From NCBI GenBank assembly GCA_014879835.1, contig JACSRJ010000171.1, positions 1 to 40,388 on the forward strand: a stretch of DNA of 40,388 nt, read 5' to 3'. Shown piece by piece: positions 1 to 8,700 of this stretch. Source of the stretch: Anaerolinea sp. Lineage in GTDB: Bacteria; Chloroflexota; Anaerolineae; Aggregatilineales; UBA2796. The stretch's first letter is position 1; each line of letters opens with the position of its first letter. The position numbers and the translations under genes were made by a program. The notes under the pieces were generated by a model. The model made no database searches, had not been told where the DNA came from, and worked only from the letters and a program-made list of their open reading frames with translations.

Positions 1-778
1 TCCCCACCCCGATCAGCGCCGCCGCCCCATATATCAGAAGCAGGGGCATCTTTTCGAGGATAGGGATCGCATTTTCCAATGGGGATCCCCCCTCAAAAAG
101 GATCAAGGGGCGCGCCGGGATGATCCCGATAATCATCAGTGCGATTAGTCCTGCCAAAGGAATCAGAGCGCCGATCACAAAATGCCGCCGAGCGATGGAA
201 TCCTTCACAAAAGCCCCGATCAGAGCCATCAGGGCGAGGTTTTCCAATCCTGCCCCTACGGCCAAACCAGCGAGGATTCCACCCCAGCGGAAGTATCCAC
301 GCTGGGTGAAGATCAGCGCGCTCAAAACGATCACCATGTTCACATGGGGCGAACTGCACGGCGCACCCCAGATATAACCGCCACCCATACTGATCAAAGC
401 CGCCGGGATCGCCCCCCACAGGGAGACCTTCGCCCCGATCAGCAGCAGCCCCAGCAGCACCCCAGAAAACCCGATCAGGGCTGGCGTAAACCATTGATCC
501 AACCGGGCTGTGTCCCGATCTAGGATTCTGGACAGAGCGGCAAGTACCGCACTAGGCACAAACGGCGGGGCCAGTTCACTGACCTGATCGGGGTTGGCGC
601 TGAAGCCTCTCCCCTGCGCCAGATGGGCCGCATAACGCGCCTCCACATAACAGCGTTCGGACAGGAAATCACCCACCATCGAACCTGTTCTGACGGTCAT
701 GATGAAAGCCACACAAACCAAAACGCCCGTTCCCAGAAGAAGCCCAAACCCGCGCACAAGCGATGCTGATAGGCGCAT
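1..778 (-). CDS. Polytopic membrane protein, C-terminus cut by window edge
   Basis: The minus strand is open from an ATG at 778 to the window edge (259 codons, no stop). The start overlaps the stop of the upstream SGNH gene by one base (TGATG), so the two are probably translationally coupled. The protein begins MRLSASLVRGFGLLLGTG with a first membrane segment. A soluble stretch of about 60 residues follows (CYVEARYAAHLAQGRGFSAN), then at least five more hydrophobic segments. An early extracytoplasmic loop with R-Y-A-A-H-L-A-Q-G-x-G-F is reminiscent of GT39/ArnT-like mannosyl- or arabinosyl-transferase homologues, where such a loop follows the first helix. This is resemblance only; the family is not certain. 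It is the last visible gene of the acylation cassette, so it could build or carry the envelope acceptor that is acylated (inference). Confidence 0.75.
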   Translation of the reverse strand, partial: MRLSASLVRGFGLLLGTGVLVCVAFIMTVRTGSMVGDFLSERCYVEARYAAHLAQGRGFSANPDQVSELAPPFVPSAVLAALSRILDRDTARLDQWFTPALIGFSGVLLGLLLIGAKVSLWGAIPAALISMGGGYIWGAPCSSPHVNMVIVLSALIFTQRGYFRWGGILAGLAVGAGLENLALMALIGAFVKDSIARRHFVIGALIPLAGLIALMIIGIIPARPLILFEGGSPLENAIPILEKMPLLLIYGAAALIGVG

Positions 779-1944
779 CATTCGCCCTCCCGGTTTTGGA
801 GCAGAGGCACAAACTGACGGGCTAGTTCGCAGGCGGCTTCCGGGGTGTAGTGAAAGACCGAATCGGTGAAGGACTCGTTGGGCAAGGCCTGTGACCAGTC
901 GTGCAGTTCCCAACCATTCTGGGCAGCAGTCCGCTCAAAGCTCTGCTGGAACTGGTCAAAGTACCATCGGGGAAAATACTCATTGTAACGTAGGGTCGCC
1001 GTGCCTTCGGGCGCGTACCACATGGGATCGATGAACAGGATCACCCGCACCCCCGCGGCTGCCGCCATCTGATGGCCAGCCGCCACCAGATCAAACATAA
1101 AGTCAACGTCGCTCACCTCACCGGGATTCAGGGGGAAGTTGGGATCAAAGATGACTCCCTCCCCTTCGCTATCAGGGTCAGGGTCACGGTAGCGCACCGA
1201 AGGACCAAAGGGGATGCCATCTTCGCCCCGCTGAAGCCAATCCAGCCCCCAAAGCTGATCCCGCGTCCAAGTCACGATCCGGGCCCGGTCACCGATGAGG
1301 GTGCGCGCCCAAAAATCGGGGTCAGCGGGCGGTTGTGCCTTTTCCGGAGGGCTAATATTCAGCTCATCCATGAGTGAACGTACTTCCTCCGGGTTATAGG
1401 CAAGCATGGGCGCTACGAACATACGTGGACGCAGAATGCCGATTCCGCCCACAAACCAGACCACCGTATCCAGATCGTATTGCAGGGCCCGGCGCAGCGT
1501 GATCAGATCACGCAGCATCGAAGGCGCAGGATAAGCGAGGTTAAAGCTCCGAATCGAACGCCCGTCAGGGGCTTGGAAGTCCCGTTGAAGGCAGGCCGCG
1601 AAGGTATCATGAGGACTCAACCCATAACCCCAGATCGAAGACCCCCCCAAAAAGGCAATTCGGGTCTGATTGGGAACGCGGGGGCTGCCGCTAATCTCGT
1701 GCTGAGCGAACATCTGAGTCAGACGCACCACGGTGGTGGCGTAGATCGTATTCTGATCCTGAAAACTGAAGCGCAGCCGGCCGGGCACCAGATGGTTATA
1801 GACACTTACCCCTTCCAGCCAGTTCATGGGTTGGATCAGGGCGTAGATCAAGTTGAGCGCGGCAGCGATCAGGGCCACTTTAACGGCCAACCGTGCCGCA
1901 CCCCGCCAAGATCGATCTGAGGGCAGCCAGCGCCATCCATCCAT
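778..1944 (-). CDS. Membrane-anchored SGNH-hydrolase-like acyltransferase (DltD/AlgJ-like role)
   Basis: A 388-aa protein with one N-terminal membrane segment (about residues 19-38) and then an extracytoplasmic domain. Residues 97-108 read AFLGGSSIWGYG, an SGNH block-I motif in which Ser102 aligns with the nucleophile. Asn-Leu-Ala-Tyr-Pro near 135-139 resembles block II. Asp361 and His365 in DSVFHYT lie where the catalytic Asp/His pair is expected, with one residue more than the usual D-x-x-H spacing. The start overlaps the stop of the FAAL-like gene (1944 shared). In Dlt and alginate-acetylation systems a protein of this layout accepts the acyl group exported by the MBOAT protein and passes it to the envelope polymer. 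The gene order here supports that role. A plain esterase remains possible. Confidence 0.78.
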   Translation of the reverse strand: MDGWRWLPSDRSWRGAARLAVKVALIAAALNLIYALIQPMNWLEGVSVYNHLVPGRLRFSFQDQNTIYATTVVRLTQMFAQHEISGSPRVPNQTRIAFLGGSSIWGYGLSPHDTFAACLQRDFQAPDGRSIRSFNLAYPAPSMLRDLITLRRALQYDLDTVVWFVGGIGILRPRMFVAPMLAYNPEEVRSLMDELNISPPEKAQPPADPDFWARTLIGDRARIVTWTRDQLWGLDWLQRGEDGIPFGPSVRYRDPDPDSEGEGVIFDPNFPLNPGEVSDVDFMFDLVAAGHQMAAAAGVRVILFIDPMWYAPEGTATLRYNEYFPRWYFDQFQQSFERTAAQNGWELHDWSQALPNESFTDSVFHYTPEAACELARQFVPLLQNREGE

Positions 1945-3653
1945 CAGGCTTTGGCCGTCTGGGCCTGTAATTCCTGAATATACTTGTCGCGGTTCGCGCT
2001 GCGGGCCATCTTACCGCTTGTGCTTTTGACCAACCAGCCGAGGTCTTTGAGGATCACCCGATGGGCCGTCACGTCTGCCTGCCGGGTGAGCCGCTGGCGA
2101 ATCTCACGCTCGATCTTGCGCCGTTCGTCAGGATCGGGGGTGGTCACCTCACAGATCACGTAAATATCCTCGGTACCCAAGGCTTCATTAAGCATCCCAA
2201 AGGCGACTGCACGCCCCGCCTTGACCCCCGGTACAGTGTTGAGTACATCCTCAAGGTCTTGGGGATACACGTTTTTGCCACCAACAATGATCAGGTCTTT
2301 TTTGCGCCCGCAGATGTATAACTCACCCTCGGCTACATAACCCAGATCACCCGTCTTAAACCAGCCCTCCTGAAAGGCATTCTCGGTCAGATCGGGGCGA
2401 TGGTAGTAACCGCTGAACATGTATTCGCCTCGCACCAGCACATTTCCCACCCGGCGCTCTGGCAGTTCCCTACCTTCTTCATCCACAATCTTAAGTTCCA
2501 TACCCCGGATCAAACGCCCACAAGAAGCGTAAGCCATGCTCTCCGGTGCATTCTCAGGCACGGGCAGCGCGATCCGTTCCTCACTGATCCGTTTCCGATC
2601 TACCCAATCAATGGTGGGGGGCTGTCCTAAAGGGGTGTAGGTGATGGCCATGATCGTTTCGGCGGTACCCCATGCCACCCCCAGAGACTCTGCCTTAAAT
2701 CCGTAGGGCGCAAAGTGTGTGCTGAACAGGTGATTGCTTTCCGCCCGCACCGGCTCTGATGCGTTCACCAGCAGTCGCCACGAGGACAGGTCGAGACCTT
2801 CAAGATCATCGGGGTTGATCCGCTGCGCCATAAAATTCAGGGCGAAGTTGGGCATCCACGTGACCGTCCCCCCGTAGCTGTGAAAGGCCCGCAGCATCAC
2901 TTTGGGATCGCGCACCCATTGGAAAGGCGACATGGTGACAATCCCCACACCCGCCAAAAAAGGCATCATGAAGGTGCCGATCAGCCCCATATCGTGGTAG
3001 AGGGGCAGCCAAGTGATGTAAGTATCTGCTTCGCTTAGGCCGAGGGCGCTGGAGGCGCTTTCGACATAACGCAGGGTTGCCTGATGGGAGAAAGTGATCC
3101 CCTTTTGCAGCCCAGTGGTGCCAGAAGAATGCTGCAAAAATGCCACCTGATCCGGAGTGATGTGATCGGGGTATGCCGCAATCCATGCGTCCGCATCGCC
3201 TACCCGCCCCGGTTGGGTTACCGTGACCATCGGCGGCTCTGGCAGATCGACAAAAGCGCCTTTTAGGGTCGGCTCCAGATCGGGGTAAGTGGTGATCAGT
3301 CGCGGACGCGAGATATTCACCAGCTTTTGCACCATCCGGGCGTAGTATTCCAGATCGAGTTTCTCGGTCAGAAAGGGGAAGATCGCGGGTACAGCCCCCA
3401 TCAACAGCGCGCCCCAGAAGGCAAACATTACGTCGGCGCTGGGCTGCTGGATCAGCACCACCAATTCACCGGGCTTTAAACCCAACTCGCGGAAGGTATC
3501 AGCGTAACCCGCGGCCCGGGCAAAGTACTCGCCATAGGTGAAGGTTTGGGTGCTGTCGGTGGTGATCGCCACCAGCGCACGGTCATGGGTACGTTTGCTT
3601 AAAAGGTAGTGTGCGGCATCGATCAAACGTGAATAGGTCGGAGGGGTATTCAT
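1944..3653 (-). CDS. FAAL-like acyl-AMP ligase / acyl-ACP synthetase (DltA position)
   Basis: A 569-aa ANL-superfamily adenylating enzyme. The P-loop-like motif HSSGTTGLQKG is at 175-185, then LPLYHDMGLIG at about 216-226, NASEPV at 297-302, TGDLG at 434-438, and GRKKDLIIVGGKNVYPQD at 449-466. The C-terminal catalytic lysine is K548 in STSGK. The YHDMG, N-x-x-E-P-V and N-x-Y-P-Q-D motifs are typical of fatty-acyl-AMP ligases rather than DltA or acetyl-CoA synthetase. It should activate a carboxylic acid with ATP and load the adjacent carrier protein. An in-frame extension to 3752 exists, but it would run 99 bases into the ACP gene. The ATG at 3653 overlaps the ACP stop as ATGA, which is why I chose it. 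The substrate cannot be read from sequence. Confidence 0.88.
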   Translation of the reverse strand: MNTPPTYSRLIDAAHYLLSKRTHDRALVAITTDSTQTFTYGEYFARAAGYADTFRELGLKPGELVVLIQQPSADVMFAFWGALLMGAVPAIFPFLTEKLDLEYYARMVQKLVNISRPRLITTYPDLEPTLKGAFVDLPEPPMVTVTQPGRVGDADAWIAAYPDHITPDQVAFLQHSSGTTGLQKGITFSHQATLRYVESASSALGLSEADTYITWLPLYHDMGLIGTFMMPFLAGVGIVTMSPFQWVRDPKVMLRAFHSYGGTVTWMPNFALNFMAQRINPDDLEGLDLSSWRLLVNASEPVRAESNHLFSTHFAPYGFKAESLGVAWGTAETIMAITYTPLGQPPTIDWVDRKRISEERIALPVPENAPESMAYASCGRLIRGMELKIVDEEGRELPERRVGNVLVRGEYMFSGYYHRPDLTENAFQEGWFKTGDLGYVAEGELYICGRKKDLIIVGGKNVYPQDLEDVLNTVPGVKAGRAVAFGMLNEALGTEDIYVICEVTTPDPDERRKIEREIRQRLTRQADVTAHRVILKDLGWLVKSTSGKMARSANRDKYIQELQAQTAKA

Positions 3654-3904
3654 TTTTTGTTTTGAAGCCTGTTCTGAACATAGGCGACCATCTGATCGAT
3701 GGTGTCCATCCGTTCTACCGTCAAATCCCGATCTGGGACTTTGAGCTTCCACGTCTTTTCAATGAACAACCCTACCTGAACCAGCGAAAAAGAGTCGATC
3801 AAGCCGCCCTTGATCAGGGACTGGTTGGCTTCAATTTGGTATTCAGGGTCACGCAGCAGATCGGCTGCGATAAACTTCTGAAAGGCAGTGACCATTTCAT
3901 CCAT
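3650..3904 (-). CDS. Acyl carrier protein (DltC-like position)
   Basis: An 84-aa acidic helical protein. GGLIDSFSLVQ at 33-43 contains the Asp37-Ser38 phosphopantetheine attachment site, with the usual position and length for the family. It lies between the MBOAT gene (70-base gap upstream) and the FAAL-like gene (4-base ATGA overlap downstream). It is therefore almost certainly a dedicated carrier: the ligase loads an acyl group on the pantetheine thiol and the MBOAT protein takes it from the cytoplasmic face. The C-terminus is Lys-rich (QNRLQNKK). It is distinct from a housekeeping AcpP because no fatty-acid-synthesis gene is nearby and the site reads DSFS, not DSLD. Confidence 0.9.
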   Translation of the reverse strand: MDEMVTAFQKFIAADLLRDPEYQIEANQSLIKGGLIDSFSLVQVGLFIEKTWKLKVPDRDLTVERMDTIDQMVAYVQNRLQNKK

Positions 3905-3974
3905 CGGGATGTGAACTCCTGACTATTGGATATTACGGACAGGGTCTTCAACCCTCCCCAAACGGGGCAAGATT

Positions 3975-5591
3975 CTACAAACGCACCCCAAAAAGCGCAA
4001 CCAAATAACGCAGGGCTGTACCCGCATCTGGAAGGGCTACAAAGGCAAAACTGAGGGCCACATAATTCACTGTCACCAACACGCTTAGGGCCCGAATCAA
4101 ACGCGCACGGCCGGGCTGTTTGATCTCTTTGCTGTGCCATTTGCGAGTGCGATCACTGATCAGTTTGTAAGCCCACAGCCCAACCCCATGCCACAGCCCC
4201 CAAATCAACCAGTTGGGGGCAATCTGATGCCATAAACCGATTAAACCCATGGTGCTGATCTGGGCAAAAAAGACAATCCAGTTTTGGCGCTTGCGGATAG
4301 GGGTACCCATCAGGGTACGCACCAATGGGTTAAACCAGTACTGGCGAAACCATGTGGAGAGGGATACATGCCACGACTGCCAAAAAAGCGATAGGTTGGG
4401 CTGAACAAAGGGGCGTTTGAAGTTCTCCGGCAAGGTGATCCCATACATCTGCCCCAAACCAATGGCGATGTCGGAGTAGCCTGAAAAGTCGAAATAAAAG
4501 CGGAACATGGTCGCATAGAGCATCACCCATAGGGCGGGTACACTTCCTTGATGATGTGCCAGTGCAGGCTGCAAGACCGCGATTCCTAATACATTGGAGA
4601 TCACAAAGGTCTTGACCATACCCGCCAGCACCCGCAGTCCTCCGATCAAGCTGAACGCGGGCTGATAAGGTGGATTCTGCCGAAGTTGGGGCACGATCTC
4701 TTCCAGCCGGGTGACGGGCCCCGCACTGAGAGTGGGGAAAAAGAGGGTGAAGATCACAAACTCGCTCAGGCTGTAGGGCTGTTCAAGGCTCTCATCACGC
4801 AGATCAAGGAGGACATGGGCCAACCGGAAGGAAATGTACGAGAGCGCAAACCAGCCCAAATCAAACCTTGAACCGCTTAGAGCCTCGGCTGCGGCATGGT
4901 TCACCCCCTGCGCTTTGATCAGCACCTGAAAACCCACCATCAACCCCAACCAGATCAGAGCCAGACGTTTTCGGGCGTTGAAACTCTGAATGGCAGCGAT
5001 CCCAAAGGGCGCAAAGCTCAAAATGATCAAGCCGATCAGACTCCAACCCAATACCCCTGAGGGTAGGGACATCAGCAGTATTTCTCCCAATTCGGAGAGA
5101 CTCAAGGGGTTGGCAAGCGCACCCCGCCCCACAATCACGATGAGGATCAAGGCGGCAGTGAGGCCAATCAAGCTCCAACGGGGCAAACTGCGCCCCACAA
5201 GGCTGCCCGAAACCCCGATCAGAACTGTGGCACTGATCACCGTGCCTAGAGCACCATTCATGCCCTGTTCCAAAAAGGCTGCTCCAGGCCGGATCAGAAC
5301 CTGCGCGTTGGGTGCAAAAAAGACAAGGAACAAGCCCATCACAGTGACCGCTAGCCCCTGACCAAACCCCTGCCTTGACTCGGGGTGTGCCAACCAGCCC
5401 ACTCCCAGAGTCATGATCACCAATGTGGTTGGGAATACAAAGGCCAGCGGTGGGTATCCTTGAGGCGGCTGTAAAGCATAGAGCAGGATCAAACTGGTGA
5501 GGAGCAGCATCGTCCGGCGGTGTCCGGGGGGCAGCGCGATCCAATACAGGGCGCTGATCAACATCAGGGCAAGGGTGAGTGTTAGTGACAT
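3975..5591 (-). CDS. MBOAT-family membrane O-acyltransferase (DltB/AlgI-like)
   Basis: A 538-aa protein with many hydrophobic segments. Family landmarks are LFFPTLSAGPVTR (283-295), YFDFSGYSDIAIGLG (366-380), FWQSWHVSLSTWFRQYWFNP (403-422, His408) and GLWHGVGLW (465-473, His468). The two histidines match the conserved WHxSLS and GL(W/Y)H(G/A) sites of DltB/AlgI. The family moves an acyl group from a cytoplasmic thioester to the outer face. The N-terminal ~240 residues carry more helices than a typical ~400-aa DltB. The C-terminus ends in FGVRL, so the acyl-shuttle hexapeptide fused to many MBOATs is absent; a divergent microprotein (5630) carries it instead. No Shine-Dalgarno precedes the ATG at 5591, and a TATTAT box (5605-5600) sits only about 9 bases upstream, so the mRNA may be leaderless. 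Confidence 0.88.
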   Translation of the reverse strand: MSLTLTLALMLISALYWIALPPGHRRTMLLLTSLILLYALQPPQGYPPLAFVFPTTLVIMTLGVGWLAHPESRQGFGQGLAVTVMGLFLVFFAPNAQVLIRPGAAFLEQGMNGALGTVISATVLIGVSGSLVGRSLPRWSLIGLTAALILIVIVGRGALANPLSLSELGEILLMSLPSGVLGWSLIGLIILSFAPFGIAAIQSFNARKRLALIWLGLMVGFQVLIKAQGVNHAAAEALSGSRFDLGWFALSYISFRLAHVLLDLRDESLEQPYSLSEFVIFTLFFPTLSAGPVTRLEEIVPQLRQNPPYQPAFSLIGGLRVLAGMVKTFVISNVLGIAVLQPALAHHQGSVPALWVMLYATMFRFYFDFSGYSDIAIGLGQMYGITLPENFKRPFVQPNLSLFWQSWHVSLSTWFRQYWFNPLVRTLMGTPIRKRQNWIVFFAQISTMGLIGLWHQIAPNWLIWGLWHGVGLWAYKLISDRTRKWHSKEIKQPGRARLIRALSVLVTVNYVALSFAFVALPDAGTALRYLVALFGVRL

Positions 5592-5598
5592 GAGGCGG

Positions 5599-5617
5599 TA
5601 TAATAGCGCGCTGGAGG
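5599..5617. promoter_or_regulatory. Back-to-back -10 boxes and a Shine-Dalgarno in the 38-base divergent gap
   Basis: TATAAT reads on the plus strand at 5599-5604, and TATTAT reads on the minus strand at 5605-5600. GGAGG for the microprotein is at 5613-5617. The two -10 boxes share bases, so the MBOAT operon and the microprotein could be fired from one overlapping bidirectional promoter. No good -35 hexamer is seen on either side. Confidence 0.45.
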
Positions 5618-5629
5618 AGAAAATCCCAG

Positions 5630-5779
5630 ATGCGTGTGTTCACCCGATTTTTATCCCCGCTGCTGAAGTACCTGTTCAACCGGGAAACCCTGATCGCCCT
5701 GATCATCGCGCTCCTACTGTTGGCGGTGATCGTTTTTGGCTCTAACGCCTCCCACAACTTTATTTATGCGGGGTTCTGA
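5630..5779 (+). CDS. 49-aa single-pass membrane microprotein with C-terminal FIYAGF (DltX-like acyl shuttle candidate)
   Basis: ATG at 5630, TGA at 5777-5779. A GGAGG lies at 5613-5617 and a TATAAT box at 5599-5604. The N-terminus is basic (MRVFTRFLSPLLKYLFNRET). A strong membrane segment covers about residues 21-36, and the tail is SNASHNFIYAGF. The positive-inside rule predicts N-in/C-out, placing the last six residues outside. In the Dlt pathway, DltX is a roughly 50-aa transmembrane microprotein whose extracytoplasmic C-terminal hexapeptide carries an invariant Tyr that the MBOAT protein acylates. Here Tyr46 occupies that position in F-I-Y-A-G-F. Unlike dltX, this gene is on the opposite strand, 38 bases from the MBOAT start. 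Its 3' end overlaps the convergent kinase gene by 16 bases. Being so short it could be chance, but start signals, topology, terminal motif and neighbours agree. Confidence 0.7.
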   Translation: MRVFTRFLSPLLKYLFNRETLIALIIALLLLAVIVFGSNASHNFIYAGF

Positions 5780-8700
5780 GGCTTCTGCCCCAGCGCCCAC
5801 AGCTCCCGGTTGCCGGGGGCGCGGGTCAGGAACTGCTCACGCATTGATTCGTCACTGATTCCCTGCGCCAGCGTTTGGACATGCTTATAGCCCGCCTCAA
5901 GTAAAGTAGGGGTGCGTGGATCGTTCATCGCCGTGAGCAGTTGGTACGTCCACAAAAAGGCTAAAGGAATCAAGGGATCAAACTGAGGGTGGGTCTGATA
6001 AGCCCGATCCACCAGTTCATCCAGATGTGCCTGAACCACTTCGACCTTACCTTGACGTTCTAAAGCGGTGAGCCAACCGACCAGTGCCACAAAGCACTGG
6101 TTGTTGGGCTGGGGCTGTTCTTTACGCATCTGGTAAAGTGCGTGAAGGGACTCAGTGGCTTGAGACCACTGCGCACGTTCTAGGGCGACCAGACCCACCA
6201 CCAGATAACTCATGCCTGCATGGTTGGGCGCTTGGAGTGCCTCAGCCAGCCCCCGCAGGGTATGGGCATGAGCCAGCGCAGTATCTTGATCGCCCGCCAA
6301 GAAACAGGTCTGGGCAAGGCTGGCATACAAATGCGCCTGCAAGTCCCGATCCCCGATCTCCTGCCCTAAACTGAGCGCCCGCTCAAAGGTCTGGCGCGAT
6401 TCCTTAAACCGGGCGATGTCCTTTTGGATGCTCGCCTGATTGTAGAGGGCAATGGCCTCGCCCCGTCGGTTGCCAATCAAGTGTTGAATGGCAGCGGATT
6501 CGCTGGCGCATACCGATTCACGCACCAGATCGCCCTGTCGCCCGTGAATCGATCCCAAATTGGTCAGTCCCCGCGCAGTTCGCATGAGGTCACCCGCTTT
6601 GCGCGCCAGTTGGATCGATTTTTCTACGGCTGCTTGCGCGGCCCCATAATCCTTAGGGTTGGAGATTGCAATCCCATTCAGGGCGTCGCACTGGGTCATC
6701 CATTCACCATTGGCTTCGGCAACCTCAAGGGCCTGCTGATAACTGCTCAGAGCTCTGGGCAGATCATCTGTTTCATAGTACACAGACCCTAATTCATTGA
6801 GCGCACGTGCTTCGAGTCGGGTCAATCCAGCACTTTGGGACTGCCTTAGGGCTTCCTGAAACTGCTGCTCGGATTCTTGGTAACGGTTCAGGCGCATGTA
6901 GCCTTCCCCCCGCATAAGCCGGGCCGTGATCGGCACTTCTGCCTCACCGGACTCCTGATGGAGTTCGAGGATTCGTTCTGCTGCTTCAAGCTGTGCCCGG
7001 TGATCATTGATTGAAGCATAAAAGAGAGCCCACCGAAGCGCACCTTGAATCTTCTCCGAAGCGGTCAGGTGATCGGCCACCGATTGCAGTTCCAGCAGCG
7101 CTCCTCTCACCGTATCAGGGTCACGGCGGCGGATCATCAGATCAACTCGCTTTAGAAACAGTTCGTATTGGGTATGGGGCATTTCGGGTGGGGTGAGTCG
7201 CAGCGCCCAATCGTAATACTTAAGGGCGTCATCATTCGCCAATTCCGCGGCTGCCCGATCACCCGCCATAATCCAATAGCGCCGGGCAGAATCCCGATCC
7301 CCGGCCTCCTGATAGTGATACGCAAGGGCAGGATAATGGGCCGAGAGCTTTTCATCATAGGCGGCTTCAATCACTTCCGCAGCCCAAAAATGCAACCGGG
7401 TCTGTTCGGGAATTGCCAACCGTGCCAGAACCCCTTCACGGAGTTTGTCATGGGCAAAGCGCCAGCGATCTTCAACCACTTCTAACACGGCCGCATCAGT
7501 GCAGATTTGAAGGGCGGTCTCTACTACATCACCCCCAAAGGCCATTTGAAGCGCGGGCACATCAATGCTTCTGCCTAATACGGCCGCCAGATCGAGGAAG
7601 GGGCGAATAGCCGGGGGAATCTGGCGCAGACGCCGCTCCACGAGGCGTCGAATGCCGCCCGCGAAAACACTCGAAGGCAAGGTCATCTCATGCACCCCTT
7701 CGAGCGTTCCGGCGTCTTCGGCAAGGGCCCGTACCACTTCAACCAAAAAGAATACATTCCCTTCAGTTTCACGCTGAAGCAGTTCAACCAAGAGCGGTTC
7801 ACGTCCACCTTCGCCGAGCATATATACACTCAGATCAGCGATTTGGTCGGTGGTCAGCCGTTCAAGGTGCAGATACTCCATACCCGGCAGACGTGCGGGT
7901 AGGGTTGGGGCTTCATCTGAGCGGTAGCTGCCCATGATCATCAAAGGGCGTTCATGAACATCCTTACGCAGCCAGTTGAGCAGATCAAGACTGCCAGCAT
8001 CAGCCCACTGCAAATCCTCAAGGATAATCAGGGCTGGTTTTTCGAGACGATTGAGACCATTCCGAATAGTGGCAAAGAGCCGAGTTTGCGCCGAACTGGC
8101 ATCCACAGGTGGAGGATCAGGGATCGGATGTTCAAGTAAGGACTCTAGATCAGGGATAAGCGCCTTTAAAACACCTTGCTCAAGGGGGGCGAGTTCAACA
8201 CTAATGGCTAGACGGCGCATGATCTCACGCCACAAAATGTAGGGAGTGCCGCCTGCACTAGGCATCTGCCCTACCAAAATGATGAACCCTTTGCTGGAAG
8301 CTCGAATGCGCAGTTCGTTGATCAGGCGCGACTTACCTACCCCACTCTCACCGCTGATCAACCAACCACTGCCCGCCCCAAAGGCCGCAGACTCAAGGGC
8401 ATTGGCGAGAGCAGCGATCTCCTGTTCACGCCCCACAAACGGCGAACCCTGCAAGAAGCTCTCGCGTAGGGCTGCGGTCTCCGGAGGTAAAGGCACCCCA
8501 GCCGCGGCGCATAAGGCCCGGATCGCTGTATCAGCATCTTGATAACGCTCTTCAGGCTTTTTTGCCAGCAGCCGTCCGATCACCTCATCCAGTTGTTCGG
8601 TGTAACCCATACTGGGCAGGCTGTCCACGTCAATCTGAATGAGTTCATCGGTGTTTGCACCTAGGTTCTGAGTATCTTTCGGGTCAAAGGGATCGATGGT

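Noticed and set aside
93-494. 133-codon open frame at the left edge on the minus strand
   Set aside because: Wrong frame: the true product is the truncated membrane protein starting at 778, which runs off the window and has regular hydrophobic segments.
4861-5757. 298-codon open frame on the minus strand across the MBOAT gene start
   Set aside because: It is a frame-shifted shadow of the MBOAT gene, rich in Cys, Asp and Arg without any family signature.
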